A stretch of DNA of 38,069 bases from Piromyces finnis. Its lineage: Eukaryota; Neocallimastigomycota; Neocallimastigomycetes; Neocallimastigales; Neocallimastigaceae. The notes beneath the pieces are model-generated. The model was not told the origin of the DNA and made no database searches. It worked only from the letters and a program-made list of their open reading frames with translations. Location: the NCBI GenBank assembly GCA_002104945.1, contig MCFH01000119.1, positions 1-38,069 of the forward strand. Direction: 5' to 3'. Each line of letters starts with the position of its first letter. The stretch's first letter is position 1. This document shows positions 1 to 12,000 of the stretch, in pieces. A program made the position numbers and the translations under genes.

Positions 1-40
1 GAATGAAATTTGCTATAGAGTTACTATTATTAGTAATAAA

Positions 41-341
41 TTAATTAAGATTGAGCCAAAATCTTTTATTATTATTATTGAAAGGAATGAGAGATTTATA
101 AACTAAATCCGTTATTAAGTATTTTTCACCATTTTCTATAGGATAGTTTATATAAAACAGATAGATATTTATATTATTAAAGAAGAAGGATTGTTCTTTA
201 ATTATTTTTTTCAATTTTTTATTTTTTCGGAAAACGAATAATAATATGATAATAACAATTTCAGATATGCTCATTGCTATTGATAACTTATTTAATCTAT
301 TAAAAACCTGTCTAGTAGTATTATTATAATTATCAGAAAAA
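41..341 (-). pseudogene. Orphan terminal exon of an LRR membrane protein
   Basis: On the minus strand an open frame starts after a splice-acceptor-like ATTATAG (348-342). It begins T TTT TCT GAT AAT TAT AAT, which parallels the start of the last exon of the LRR gene at 21410 (T TTT CAT GAT AAT TAT AAT). A hydrophobic stretch (SEIVIIILLFVF) follows and then a basic stop-transfer (RKNKKLKK), as in the other family members. The expected LPSYED tail motif is not recognisable and the sequence runs into an unrelated AT-rich end. No ATG starts the frame and no LRR exon follows on the minus strand at higher coordinates, so this is probably a stranded relic of an inverted family member. Homology rests on short similarity only. 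Confidence 0.4.
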
Positions 342-480
342 CTATAATCCAAGATCTATTCTATTAAGTATATTTATATTCGAAATTATAAAGTTTAATT
401 AGTGATACATTTAATAATTGCATTAATTGCGATAATATAAATGACAAGAATTTACAAAATGGAAAATAAATAAAAATATA

Positions 481-1337
481 GCGAAAATGGACTTAGTGGT
501 TTAATCCCAAAAGAGATTACGGAACTAATAAATAATATAATAATAAATAATATAATAATAATAATAATAATAATAATAGTAATAGTATAATGAATAAAAT
601 TAATATAATAATAATAATAATAATAATAATAGTATAGTAATAATTAGAATATAATATATAATAATAATAATAAAAAATTATATAATAGTAATAATTAGAA
701 TAATAATAATAAATATATAATAATAATAATTAATAATAGAGTAATAATAATAACTAATAATAATAATAATATTAATTTAAATTATATATATAATTTGTTT
801 TTTTTCTCTACCTATAATAGAATAATGATTTTTATTTTAAATTTTTTTTTAATATTATTTTTATACAATATAACTGGTATGATAATTATAATACCAAACC
901 AATTTTAATCAAGGATATAAATCTAAAAAAGGATGATTCCACATATCAGAATAAGGACTATTCTGAAAACCAGAATGATGAGATTCAGATAATAAACCAT
1001 TATTAACTACAGTAATTATACCATGAATAAGTATTATTGCTGTATTTGTATATTCCTAGTTTCTAAAATAAATAAAAAAAATGGTTTAAAGAACAACAAT
1101 GATTCTGTCACTGTAAATATAGAGAATTAAATTTCTACACGTGATTCTTCAAGTAATACAAAAAACATCATCTAATATAATAATTATACTGCACTTCTTG
1201 CTTCAGTTAATAATGCAATAGAGAATAATTGTATTCATTCAAAATTTGTTACTTCAATTAATAATAGAAATATTAGTTCTCAAAATAATGAATCAGTAAA
1301 TAATAATAACAATGGTAAGAGATTATCAAATTATTAA
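481..1337 (+). pseudogene. Decayed LRR membrane-protein copy 1 (last LRR exon plus terminal exon)
   Basis: At 481-528 the sequence GCGAAAATGGACTTAGTGG closely matches exon 11 of the copy at 5581-5649. From about 888 the sequence AATACCAAACCAATTT matches the start of that copy's terminal exon (5770 onward), and the similarity continues through the membrane segment and the Asn-rich tail to a TAA at 1335-1337. Several in-frame stops and indels are present, for example in the membrane segment near 1035-1065. The two matching parts are separated by a long AAT microsatellite (530-780) that replaced or expanded the intron. No start exon is visible. This is a clear relic of the LRR family, not a functional gene. 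Confidence 0.6.
530..780. repeat. AAT/TAA microsatellite tract
   Basis: About 250 bp of imperfect AAT/TAA trinucleotide repeats with interruptions. It sits where the last intron of decayed LRR copy 1 should be. Confidence 0.85.
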
Positions 1338-1539
1338 ATATATTTCTAAAAATTAATAATAATAATATTTATTTGAATATTATTGTTTTGTACATTGCAT
1401 TTCTTTGTTCATACTAGACATTTTATATTTATTTAAAAATGAATTAAATCTTTTCTTCTTTTTTTTGTTATATAAAAATTATATTTATAACTTGTTTCTT
1501 CATTAAGTAAATGTCCATATTTAAAATCATTCATATAAT

Positions 1540-1576
1540 AATAATTAATAAAGTAATAATAATTAATAATAATAAT

Positions 1577-1647
<71 letters not shown>

Positions 1648-1662
1648 TAATAATAAAGAAAT
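1540..1662. repeat. AAT/TAA microsatellite tract
   Basis: A second imperfect AAT/TAA repeat array, directly upstream of the first recognisable LRR exon of decayed copy 2. Confidence 0.85.
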
Positions 1663-2587
1663 CTAGGTAATAATATTTTAAATGGATATTCCATCAGAAT
1701 TTGGAAAACTATCAAACTTACAAACATTGTAAATTGTTTTATATAATTTATTTAAAAAATTCATATTTTTATATATAATTAATTAATAAAAAACATATCT
1801 TTTTTAAAATAATGCATAACCTCTTTCTTCATTAATATAATATATAAAAGAAAACTCAAAACAATACTTTAATGGTCTAATTCCATCTGATCTTGGAAAA
1901 TTACCAAACTTAAAAGAATTGTAATCTTTTTATATTTATCATAAAGATAGTAAAATGTAATACTTAATAATGTTTGATTTTTATTTAATAATTTAAACTA
2001 AAGAGATATAAGTAAAATGGGTTAGTTGTCTATCCAGAGAAATTAAGATGAAATGAATTATGATTTGTAATATCTTAAACTTTTTTTTTTTTATATGATT
2101 TTATAGTTTTACAATTATCATTGAATAAAGAAGTTTTATATTAAAAAAGTTTTATATATTTAATAAATTATTTTATTGTAGATACAAAAAATTATAATGA
2201 TATTAATAAAGTTAAACCAGTAGTGAATGATACAAATTAAACGAGCTAATTTAAATTATAAACCATCATCATTTAATAAATAATAGTAATTGAAATGATA
2301 ATGATAATTACTATTATAATAGCCATATTTTAGTCTTAACTTTACAAAAAAGAAAAGAATAATGATAAAAATTTAACAAATTCTATTATTCACGAATTTC
2401 AATGATTCATCAGAGAACATAATAGTTAATACAAATGATAATAATGACAATGACTCAATTATTATTATCATCGCGAAATAATTTTAATAGTTTATTGAAT
2501 GATTCCGATAGTAATCCTAATATTCACTTGTTGCAACGGACCAACCTCCCAAAATATGAAGATATAATAGAAGAAAATATGAAATAA
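1663..2587 (+). pseudogene. Decayed LRR membrane-protein copy 2
   Basis: Two LRR exons are recognisable: one ending at 1728 (CCATCAGAATTTGGAAAAC, then donor GTAAAT) and one ending at 1920 (CCATCTGATCTTGGAAAA, then donor GTAATC). Each has lost one or two bases before the IP(S/P) block, so both are out of frame. A remnant of the last LRR exon lies near 2010-2050 (AAAATGGGTTAGTTG). The terminal exon starts after a TAG near 2181, contains a broken membrane segment (about 2280-2340), and ends with an intact-looking tail motif NLPKYEDIIEENMK and TAA at 2585-2587. The tail motif is the counterpart of LPSYED in the better copies. It is a pseudogene with no start exon. Confidence 0.6.
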
Positions 2588-3737
2588 ATCAAAGTAGTAT
2601 AAATGCAAATAATGAATTTTCGAAATTTAAAGGTGGAAATGGATGATGTAGGAAGAAGTTGGGTTATATCAATTCCATATAAAAAAAAACCTCTTTTAGA
2701 ATTATTTTAACTATCCATTATTGAATAAAGTAAAAATATATTAAATAAAGTTTATTTAAAAATAAATAAATGAAGCAATTAAAATTTAAATTTTAATAAA
2801 TTAATAATTAAGTAAATTCGTGTAACAAGAGTTCCATTTTAGTGTAAATCCTTAAATTAAAATCCAATAAAATTTCATATAAAAATCACAAATGAAAGTT
2901 ACACAATATTCTAATATTATATATATTAATAAATTAATAAAGTTTATAATTTTATATTAATTATTCTTTTTTTTTTTTTTAAACAAAAAATGTAAAAAAA
3001 AATGAATTATTCTCAAATTGTATAATGACTTTAATAATAATGATAGTAAATAAGTTAATAAACTATACCTCTCTAACTAGTTTACATTGGCAATTTAATG
3101 AATGAAAATGATATTTCTTAGGTATATTCTCAGCATTCAATATTAATTTACATTACATTACATTTAAGCGAAATTATAGGAAAAATTCATCTATAGTTCA
3201 TCTATTAATAGTATTGTTTATGTTTTATATTGTCATGGCATGGATCATTGAGGTAGTTAGGAGTATCTTTTGAAGTTGGCTCAGTCAGCAGCGCGTAAGT
3301 CTCGTAATTAAAATAAATAGAAATAAAAAAAATCTTATATAAAAATAAAATCATTACTTTTTACTCCCCTCCATAAAAAAATAATTATCCTTTACAATTA
3401 ATATCCGTTTTTAATTCATAAATTATTATTTCTATTATATTTTTAATTTCAAATGTAGCTTTTTTAAATCAAAAAATTCGTGTAACATTTAATTTGTGTA
3501 ACAATAATGATTTTCTAATTAGCCAATAAAATTAAAGCAATATTTTATGAATTACATTTCTATTATTGTTTTTCCAAATTAATATTAAATAAGATTTGAT
3601 TATCATTATTATTATAGTTGACTTTTTTTACCTTTTTTTTTTGCCGTTTTTAAAAATAATAGTTCTTTTATTTTAATTTAATAATGCAAAATGTGAATGA
3701 AAAAAAAAAAAAAAAAAAAAGATAGATATAGGAAAAA
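2588..3737. other. AT-rich intergenic region with duplicated upstream module
   Basis: No coding frame is supported. The region holds two copies of a short module: AAATTCGTGTAACA (about 2815 and about 3475) followed 48-49 bp later by CCAATAAAAT (2864 and 3523). The second copy lies about 215 bp upstream of the LRR copy starting at 3738. A tRNA-like fragment lies at 3277-3310 and a long A run precedes the 3738 start. Confidence 0.6.
3523..3527 (+). promoter_or_regulatory. CCAAT box upstream of LRR copy A
   Basis: CCAATAAAATT reads as the reverse complement of the AATTTTATTGG element found before the other two LRR genes. Function as a CCAAT (HAP/NF-Y type) site is inferred from the motif and its recurrence. 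Confidence 0.35.
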
Positions 3738-6264
3738 ATGGTTAAATACGCTTTATTATTGTTAAGTTTAACCTCTACAATAAAAGTAATCTATTCAGCA
3801 TTTATTGAAGATTGCATTCCAATAAATAAATATTAGGAGAACCTTCTGATATATGATTTGTTCCCATAAAGGAATTAATTGTATCAATAGTTTTATAACA
3901 GAATGTAATAAAAAGTTTTTTTTTTCAATCAGTGAAAAAAGAAAAAAAATATTAACATATTAACATAGATTAAAACAAACTTATTTAACAATTTTTATTA
4001 TAAATAGAAAATTAGAAAATGAATATTTAAAATGTCCTATTCCTTCAGAAAATTGGTAGTTTAAAAAACTTGGAAAAACTGTAATTTTTATTTCAATCTT
4101 CTTAATAAAGAACCTAAAATATATTATATTTTTAATTGATATTTACTTATTATTATTATTATTTATAAATAGAGTTTTATCTCATAACTATTTATATGAT
4201 AATATTCCTTCAGAACTTGGGAATTTATCAAATTTAAAAATATTGTAATTGGTTATTTTTATTTTATTATTATTATTTTTAAGTATAATAATTAAAAATA
4301 TATAAATTAATTTTTTTAATTGATAATTTTTATATTATAAAATAGAAATTTAAACTGTAATGATTTAATAGGTACTATCCTTCTGAACTTGGAAATTTAA
4401 AAAAATTTGGAAGAAATGTAATTATTATTTTTTTTCTTTATCTATATAAATAGTAGTAATATTGAATAATATAACATAAATATTAATATATAGTCATTAT
4501 AAATAGCGATTTATCGATTAATCAATTAAGAAGTTCAATTCCTCGTGAAATTGGAAATTTACCAAACTTGAAAAAATTGTAAATATTTTTTTTCTTTTAT
4601 AATAAGTAAAAAAAAAAAAAATAGATTTATAGAATTATTATTTTTTTAATATTAATATATTTATATTTTACATAGGATATTATATTCAAATGATATAATA
4701 AATATGATTCCTTCAGAACTTGGTAAATTAGAAAAATTGAATATGCTGTAACTATTTTTCTTTTCTTTTCTTTATAATAAATAGTAAATTTTCATATATA
4801 ATAATTTATAATTTTTATTTCATATTATTATGTATTATAAATAGAGTAATCATAATAATGCATTAAGTGGTTCTATTCCTCCAGAACTTGGCAATTTAAA
4901 AAACTTATATTATTGTAAATAATATTTTTCAATATTATAAATTTAATATTCTATTTATTATTACAATTTTATTTATTTTTTTTTTTTTTATTATTTTCTA
5001 ATATAAATAGAAGTCTTAATAATAATATGTTATATGATGCTATTCCTCCTGAGCTTAGTAATTTGGAAAACCTGGAATATATGTAATTGCTGGTTTTTTT
5101 CTTATATGCATTAAAAGAAATTTATTAATTTTTATTTCAACCTCATATTTTTTAAAATTTTATTTATTCATGATTAATATAATAAAATTCATTTAAAAAA
5201 TAAAAGGTATTTCGGAAATAATACTTTAAATGGTTCTATTCCCCCTTCTTTTGGAAATTTATCAAAATTAAAAATTCTGTAATATAATTTATTTAATAAT
5301 TATTATAAAAATAAAAAGTTATTATATTTATAAATAGGAATTAAAAGTTAACAATTACCCATTTTCTTATATAAATGTTATTTTTAATAATCCTTATTAA
5401 AAAAAAAATAATAAAGAAATCTCCAAAATAATACTTTAAGTGGTCCTATTCCACCAGAACTTGGAAGATTATCAAACTTGAAGGAATTGTAAATTTATAT
5501 TTTATAAAAATTATTAATTAAATAACAATAATAAAATCTCATATAATTTTTTTTTTTTTATAAATTTATAAAAAAAATAGAGATATTAGCGAAAATGGAT
5601 TTAGTGGTTCTATTCCAGATGAAATATTTGAATTACAAACGTGTAAAATGTAAATACTATTTCTTTTAATTGTATTGTATTATAAATAATTCATAAATAT
5701 ATATTATTTTAATTAATTACATTTTTGTATAATAAAAAATAAAAAATATAATATAGATATAGAAAAAATTTTAATACCAAACCAATTTCAATCAAGGATA
5801 TTCCTCAAAATAAGGATGTTTCAGATAATAAAAATAAAAATAATAAATCAATAATAACTACGGTAACCATGTCAGGAATGAGTATTGTTGCTTTATCAGC
5901 TTTATTTCTGGTTATAAAGAAAAATAAAAAAAATAATATAAAAAAAAAGAATAATTCTACAAACAATGTGAATAATATATATAATATAAATGATTGTTTT
6001 CCTTCCTCTACTGATTCTTCAAACGATATCAAAAGAATATCTAATCATTCTAATACTGTTTATAATGCTCATCTTGCACCAGTTGATGATACAATTAATA
6101 ATAATAGAAATCATTCAAAATCTGTTAATTCAATTAATAATAGAAACAATAATTCACAAAATAATGAAACAAGAAATAACAATATTTTCAATTATAACAT
6201 TTCTATCAATGAAGAAGACTTACTTCCAAGTTATAAAGAAGTAGTAAATGAAAAAAATACATAA
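3738..6264 (+). pseudogene. LRR receptor-like membrane protein copy A, frameshifted
   Basis: Twelve exons can be placed: 3738-3904, 4008-4080, 4173-4244, 4346-4417, 4507-4578, 4676-4747, 4845-4914, 5011-5082, 5207-5278, 5417-5488, 5581-5649 and 5757-6264. Exon 1 encodes a signal peptide (MVKYALLLLSLTSTIKVIYS) and the start of the cysteine cap. Exons 2-11 each encode one plant-type LRR (consensus SGSIPPELGNLSNL). Exon 12 encodes a single membrane segment, a basic KKNKK stop-transfer, an Asn/Ser-rich tail and the motif DLLPSYKEVVNE before TAA. Damage seen: exon 1 has lost a base, putting a stop after INKY, and has further indels; exon 2 has one extra base (73 nt); exon 4 has a -1/+1 pair that restores the frame; exon 7 is 70 nt. 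The other exons keep 72 nt (69 for the last LRR) and phase 2. It is a recent pseudogene of the same family as the genes at 17275 and 20152. Confidence 0.75.
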
Positions 6265-7086
6265 TAACACAATTACAATGTATAAATATTAATTATAATA
6301 ATATAAATGAAAAAGACAACCAAGTTATTAATATTAATGTATAATAACATTGTAATATATATTTAAAAGAATTATAATTCTCTTTTATATATTTATTTTA
6401 AATACCCAAACCTAATAATATTATGAGTTTTTTAAATCTATTTAAAACTTTAAAAAAAAAAAAAAAAGTATTAATTTTTGATTATTTTTTATTTTATTAA
6501 AGAATAAATAATAATACTTTTTAAATTTAACTATCAATTAGAATAAAACTACAAAAAAATAGAAATAAAGTAATTAAATAATATAAATAACAAATGTTAT
6601 TAGATATTTTATATTTAAATATAGTTATCTAATATTTATTTAAATATTAGTTTTTTTTCTTTCAAATTTAAATAAATTTAATATTATATTATCACTTTAA
6701 TTTTTCAGTTAAAATGTTTTCAATATTCGTATCGAGTAATAATTAATTTTTGATTTTTATTAACAAAATAAAAAAAAAAGAAATAAGAATAATAATAATA
6801 TTAAATACATAAATATTATAAATATATAATATTTAGTATGTATAGGTATAATGAATATTTTGTAATCTCAAATCCAGATTTTAATCGAGTATTAAAATAT
6901 AATTGACTTAATATTTTTATTATATAATTTTATTTTTTTTTTTTAATTTTTTTATCCTTTATTCCTCAAGATATAGATAATATATTAAACATGATAAAAT
7001 TATAATTATTTGTTTTTACTTTATTTAAAAGAATAATATTATTAAAATGTATATATTGATTTATAATTTATCGCTTTCTATTATAA
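6265..7086. other. AT-rich intergenic region
   Basis: Homopolymer-rich AT sequence with no supported gene, RNA or repeat family. Confidence 0.6.
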
Positions 7087-7150
7087 ACTGAATGTTATGA
7101 ATAATTTAAATAGAATTATCCCTTAAGAGCTTGGAAATTTAAAAAAAATA
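7087..7150 (+). pseudogene. Isolated LRR exon relic
   Basis: One repeat of the family is recognisable: CTG AAT GTT ATG AAT AAT followed by ATT ATC CCT TAA GAG CTT GGA AAT TTA. This reads as NVMNNLNRIIP, a stop at the position of the usual Pro/Ser, then ELGNLKK. No donor site or neighbouring exon is visible. It shows that the LRR cluster once extended past 6264. Confidence 0.55.
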
Positions 7151-8155
7151 ATTATATAAATCCACAAATAACAATTTTATTATAAATACGTTACATTACA
7201 CGATGTTAAGAAAAATCATCTTATTAAATAATATTAATAATAATTAGTTTAGCTTTAGTAAAGGGGACTTTTCAAATTGAAAGAGTGAAGCGTATAAAAA
7301 TAAAAAAAAAATTTTAAATTGAAAGTTTAATTTTTTTTTTGTATTTTTTATTAAATTTTATTTTCAGTTGTGTAACATAAAAATTAACTAATGTATACAT
7401 TGATGTATTACATTAAAATAAGATAAAATAGCGCTTTCTTTTTTTTTTTTACATTTTATATATAAATATTCATATTTTTTATTGTTAATATTAGTACATA
7501 GATCTATAAGATCATATATAATTACTTTTTAATAGATTTAAGAGTCGAGTCATATTGACTCTTCATTGAATTTCATTAATTCTTGGTTAATTTTCTTTTG
7601 GTACTAGTAGTGATTTGTCCTTTTCTGTTTAATACATCGTCATAACTTTAAAGTATGAAATTTTCACTAACAACTAAATTGTTGTTATGTACATTATCTA
7701 ATTATTTAGTACTATAACATGTCACTTTACTCTTTATTATAATTAATTATATCTATATAATTATAAAAATCTGCATTATTTCTCTTTTTTATATTATAAT
7801 TTATAATTTCATATTTTAATTTCATTAAATATAAATAATTACCAAAATAATAATTTATTTAAATATTCTATTCAATTTCTTTAACTTTAAAATAAATTAG
7901 AAATTATTATATAAATAAGTATAAAATGGATTAATTAAACTAGAATAAATTATTAACATTATTATTTATGTTTTCTCACATTTCTTTTCCCATTTCTTTT
8001 TTCCCATATTTTTTTTTTAGAAATAATGATAATTTAAACTTTTTTTTATTGAAATTAACCTTTTTTTTTTTTTTACCCAAAAAAATCCTTTAAATAAAAA
8101 TTGATTTTTTTTGTTTGTTTGTTTTGTTTCTCATAAAACTTACTATAAATAATTA
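7151..8155. other. AT-rich intergenic region
   Basis: No coding frame or known element is supported; many A/T runs. Confidence 0.55.
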
Positions 8156-8170
8156 ATTTTATTGGTTATT
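8156..8170 (+). promoter_or_regulatory. ATTTTATTGGTTATT element (inverted CCAAT)
   Basis: Matches the ATTTTATTGGTTAAA element in front of the two tandem LRR genes at 12 of its first 13 positions or better. It lies 18 bp upstream of the small ORF at 8189. Regulatory role is inferred. Confidence 0.3.
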
Positions 8171-8188
8171 AATCATCTAAAATTTAAA

Positions 8189-8287
8189 ATGAATTTATTC
8201 ATAAACTTTTTAATCTTTTTATACTATTATTTACATTATTTTGTAAATAATAGTAAAAAGAGTTGTATAATAATTGGAATAATTTAA
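8189..8287 (+). CDS. Possible small ORF or first-exon relic with signal-peptide-like sequence
   Basis: A 32-codon ATG-to-TAA frame encodes a hydrophobic N-terminus (MNLFINFLIFLYYYLHYF) followed by polar residues. Any short AT-rich frame tends to be hydrophobic, so the peptide alone is weak evidence. What lifts it above noise is the CCAAT-type element just upstream, the same arrangement as at the LRR genes. It could be the first exon of a lost secreted-protein gene. No family is recognised. Confidence 0.2.
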   Translation: MNLFINFLIFLYYYLHYFVNNSKKSCIIIGII

Positions 8288-9034
8288 TTATTATCTCAAT
8301 TTTTAAGGCATTTAATACATTTTATTTATAGGATTATTGAATTTTATAATAATTCATTATAAAAACTTAAATATACTTTATTAAAGAATTTTATTTTTTT
8401 TTTTATTTATTTTATTAATGATTTAACTTTTTGTAAGTAGAAAAAATATATATTATTATATTATTATTATATTATTACAAATAATAAATAATTATAACTA
8501 AAAATTAATTGAAATTTAAAAATAAAATAGATCAAAGGAATTTATTGAAATAAAAATTATAAAGTTAGATCTATACTTTTATTATTATTTAAAAATGAAT
8601 AAAACAGTAATCTAGTTCATTTACATGAATTACTTTATTTTATATCAATATTTAGAAATAATGAAATGAATAATTAAAATATATATATATATTTAAATAA
8701 AAAAAATTTATAATAATTATAACTTATAATTGTACTTCTTAATATGTATTTTTGATAATAATTATATAAAAAAAATTACAAAATTAACATTTATAAGGTT
8801 TACTTTTTGATTTAAATCTCCAATATTAAAATTCGTTTTTAATTCATTTAAAATTAAACTTTAATAAAATAAAAATTTGATCTATTTTTATTTGTAATAT
8901 GAAAATCCTTTTTTTCCTTTTCAATATAAATAGGTTGAAAATGTATTAAAAAAAAAAAAAAACTATTATTTATTATACCTTTAAAAAATATTATTTATTT
9001 TAAATATTAATTTAGAATTTTACTTTAATTAAAA
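8288..9034. other. AT-rich region upstream of the M13 peptidase gene
   Basis: Presumed promoter region of the peptidase gene. No clear TATA or CCAAT element stands out above the AT-rich background, and no gene is supported. Confidence 0.5.
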
Positions 9035-12000
9035 ATGAAATTTCAACAAATCGGTGTTGTTCTTACTTTTCTTTCATTAAATCTTAATGGTGCTTTATCT
9101 TTACCTGCTAATAAAATAGGAAGTAGAATTGATGAACTTGATCCACAAAAAATTGATGATATTTTTGGTATTAATGTAAATTTACGTAGACCAAATATAA
9201 CTGCTATTCTTTCAAAAATTTCAGATAAAATACAAGAAGGAAAGGATAAAATTAAGAAATATAAAAAGGATGAAGTAAAATCTAATATTAATAAATTATT
9301 TTTCAATAAATACTTTAGTAATAGAGTATGAATTGATACCTAACAATTCATATTATTTTTTTTTTATAAATTTTAGGTATGTATGACAGACGAATGTGTA
9401 GAATCTTCAAAAAAAATATTAAGTAGTATGGATACTACAGTTGATCCATGTGATGATTTCTATCAATATGCTTGTGGTGGTTGGATGGTATTTATTTATT
9501 TTTATTTGTATATGAAATAAATAAAATATAGAAAAAAAATATTTATTAATACTTTGTTTTTTTATTTTAATAAATAAAATAAAAAAATAGGAACAAAATG
9601 AAATTCCATCAAACTCTGTTAGTATAAGTACTTCCATTAAAGGAAATGCAAGAAACATGGTAAATAATAATAATAATAATATGTTTTAAAAATTATAAAA
9701 AAGTAATAATTATTAATAATAATATATAATAAAAAATATTTATTTCTTTTCAATAAATATAGGAAATTATTAAGAATATTCTTGAACGTGACTACAAGGT
9801 TAATGAAAATTTAAGTCCAGAAGAACAAGAATTAGATAAAAATTTATTTAATAAATTAAAAACAATTTTCAATACTTGTATGGATGTTGATAAGATTAAT
9901 GCCAAAGGAAAACAACCATTAATTGATTTATACGATAAATTAAAAATCTACGAAAATAGAGAAAATTACAAGGATGTTAATAAATTCACTGAACAACTTG
10001 TTACTCTTAATAAGTATGGTATTTTCCCATTCTTTAAAATTGGTGGTCATACAGATTATGAAAAGGCAAATCATTACCTCATTGCTTTTCTTCAAAATGG
10101 TTTAACTTTAAGTAAAGACTATTACTCTTATGACGTTGTTTTGGTCGAATTAAGAAAATACATTAAAAATATATTAACTTTAATCTTTGATAGTACTGAA
10201 AGAGATATTGATGCTATGGCAGATTCTATTTTAGAATTTGAAAAAAAGGTTGCCAATGCTTATGTTCCAAGGTAAAAAAAAATTAGATAATTCATTTTAA
10301 TCTATTTGTTAAATTAATGTTAAATTTTTTTTTTTTTTTTTTATTTTTATTCAATTTTTTAAAAAAATATTATGATATTGTGATGTATTATGATAAATAG
10401 TGTAAAATTACAAAATCCACAATTTTATTATAATAAGCGCACTATTAAAGAATTATCTGAAAGATATCCAAAAATCAATTGGAGTTTATTCTTTAAGCAA
10501 AGACTTGCTAACCATAATATTGATTTTGAATTTGATGATGAAACCATCTTTATTGATATGACACCAGATTATTTAACAACTTTAAATGAAATTCTTGAAG
10601 AATCTGATGTTGATAGTATTGCTTACTATTTAGAATGGTATATTTTAAAAGCATAATAGAAATTGATAAAATTAATAATATACTAATAATTTTTTATTAT
10701 ATCCATTATTATATAATATCTAACATATATCTAAATAAATAATAATTAATAAAATTAGGAGAGTTATTGACAGATTCTATGAATACTTATCTAGTGATCT
10801 TCAAGGTCCAGTTAAAGAATTTAGCGATTTCTTATATGGTAAGTATTATAAAATATCAAATTAAATTTAATATAGAATTATTATTTTAATTACAATGTAT
10901 TTATTAAACATTATTTAATTACAATTTTTATTAATATTTTTATATAATAATTCTTTTTTACCTTTTTAATAAAAAAAAGGTGGAAGTGTTGAAACTCCAT
11001 TATATGATAAATGTTCTTCAATGGTTGATGATATGATGGAAATGGCTGTTGGTAAATACTTTGTTGAAGAAGCCTTCGATTCTAATACTAAACCAGCTGT
11101 TAAAGAAGTATTCAAAAATATCAAGCAATCCATGATTGAAAGAATTCCACAAATGGAATGGCTTGATAAGGAAACTAGTGATTATGCTATTGAAAAGGTT
11201 AAAATGATTAAAGAAAATATTGCTTATCCAGATTATCTTATGGATCTTGAAAAGATGACTAAAAAGTATGAATATTTAGAACTTAATCCAGATGATTACC
11301 TTGGTAATGTTATCAGTTATCTTAACATGTACTACAGAAATGATTTAAATCGTATTGTTGAACCAACTTCAGACTGGCGTTACTCTCCACAAGTAAATAT
11401 TTTCATAATAAATAAAATATATATTATATTTATGTTATATCATTTTTATAATTACATAATATAATAATTTCTATAAATTATACTTTTTTAATTTTTTTTA
11501 TATAAATTAGACCTTTAATGGTTTCTACTATCCACCAGATAATTCTATCAATATTCTTGCTGGTATTTTACAATCTCCATTCTATGATTCTCATGAACCA
11601 GATTACATTAACTATGGTGGTCTTGGTATGCTTGTTGGTCATGAATTAACACATGCTTTTGATGGTACTGGTAGACAATTTGATAAGAATGGAAGTATGA
11701 CTAATTGGGTTAGTATTATATAACAATTACAATGTATTATATAATATTTATATATATTGTTGATATATTTAAAAAATATTAATTTCGTAAAATTTTTATT
11801 TTTAAAATAATATAATATAGTGGACTTCATCAACAGCAGAAAACTTTAGTAATGCCTCTCAATGTTTCGTCAACCAGTAAATATTTTCAAAAATAAATAT
11901 ATATATATTTATTTATTTATTTATTATTTTAATAAAAAAACTAATTTTTTATAATAAAAAATAGATATTCAAATTATACTATTGTAGGAAGTGATGGCAA

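Noticed and set aside
530-780. AAT arrays considered as a possible CRISPR-like or structured repeat
   Set aside because: They are simple imperfect trinucleotide repeats without spacers.
3277-3310. tRNA-like D-arm and anticodon region (GGCTCAGTCAGCAGCGCG, then TAAGTCTCGTAAT)
   Set aside because: It resembles the 5' half of an elongator tRNA-Met, but the anticodon stem does not pair and no T-arm or acceptor 3' side follows. At most a truncated relic.
9043-9306. Minus-strand ORF over exon 1 of the M13 gene
   Set aside because: Antisense shadow of a well-supported exon.
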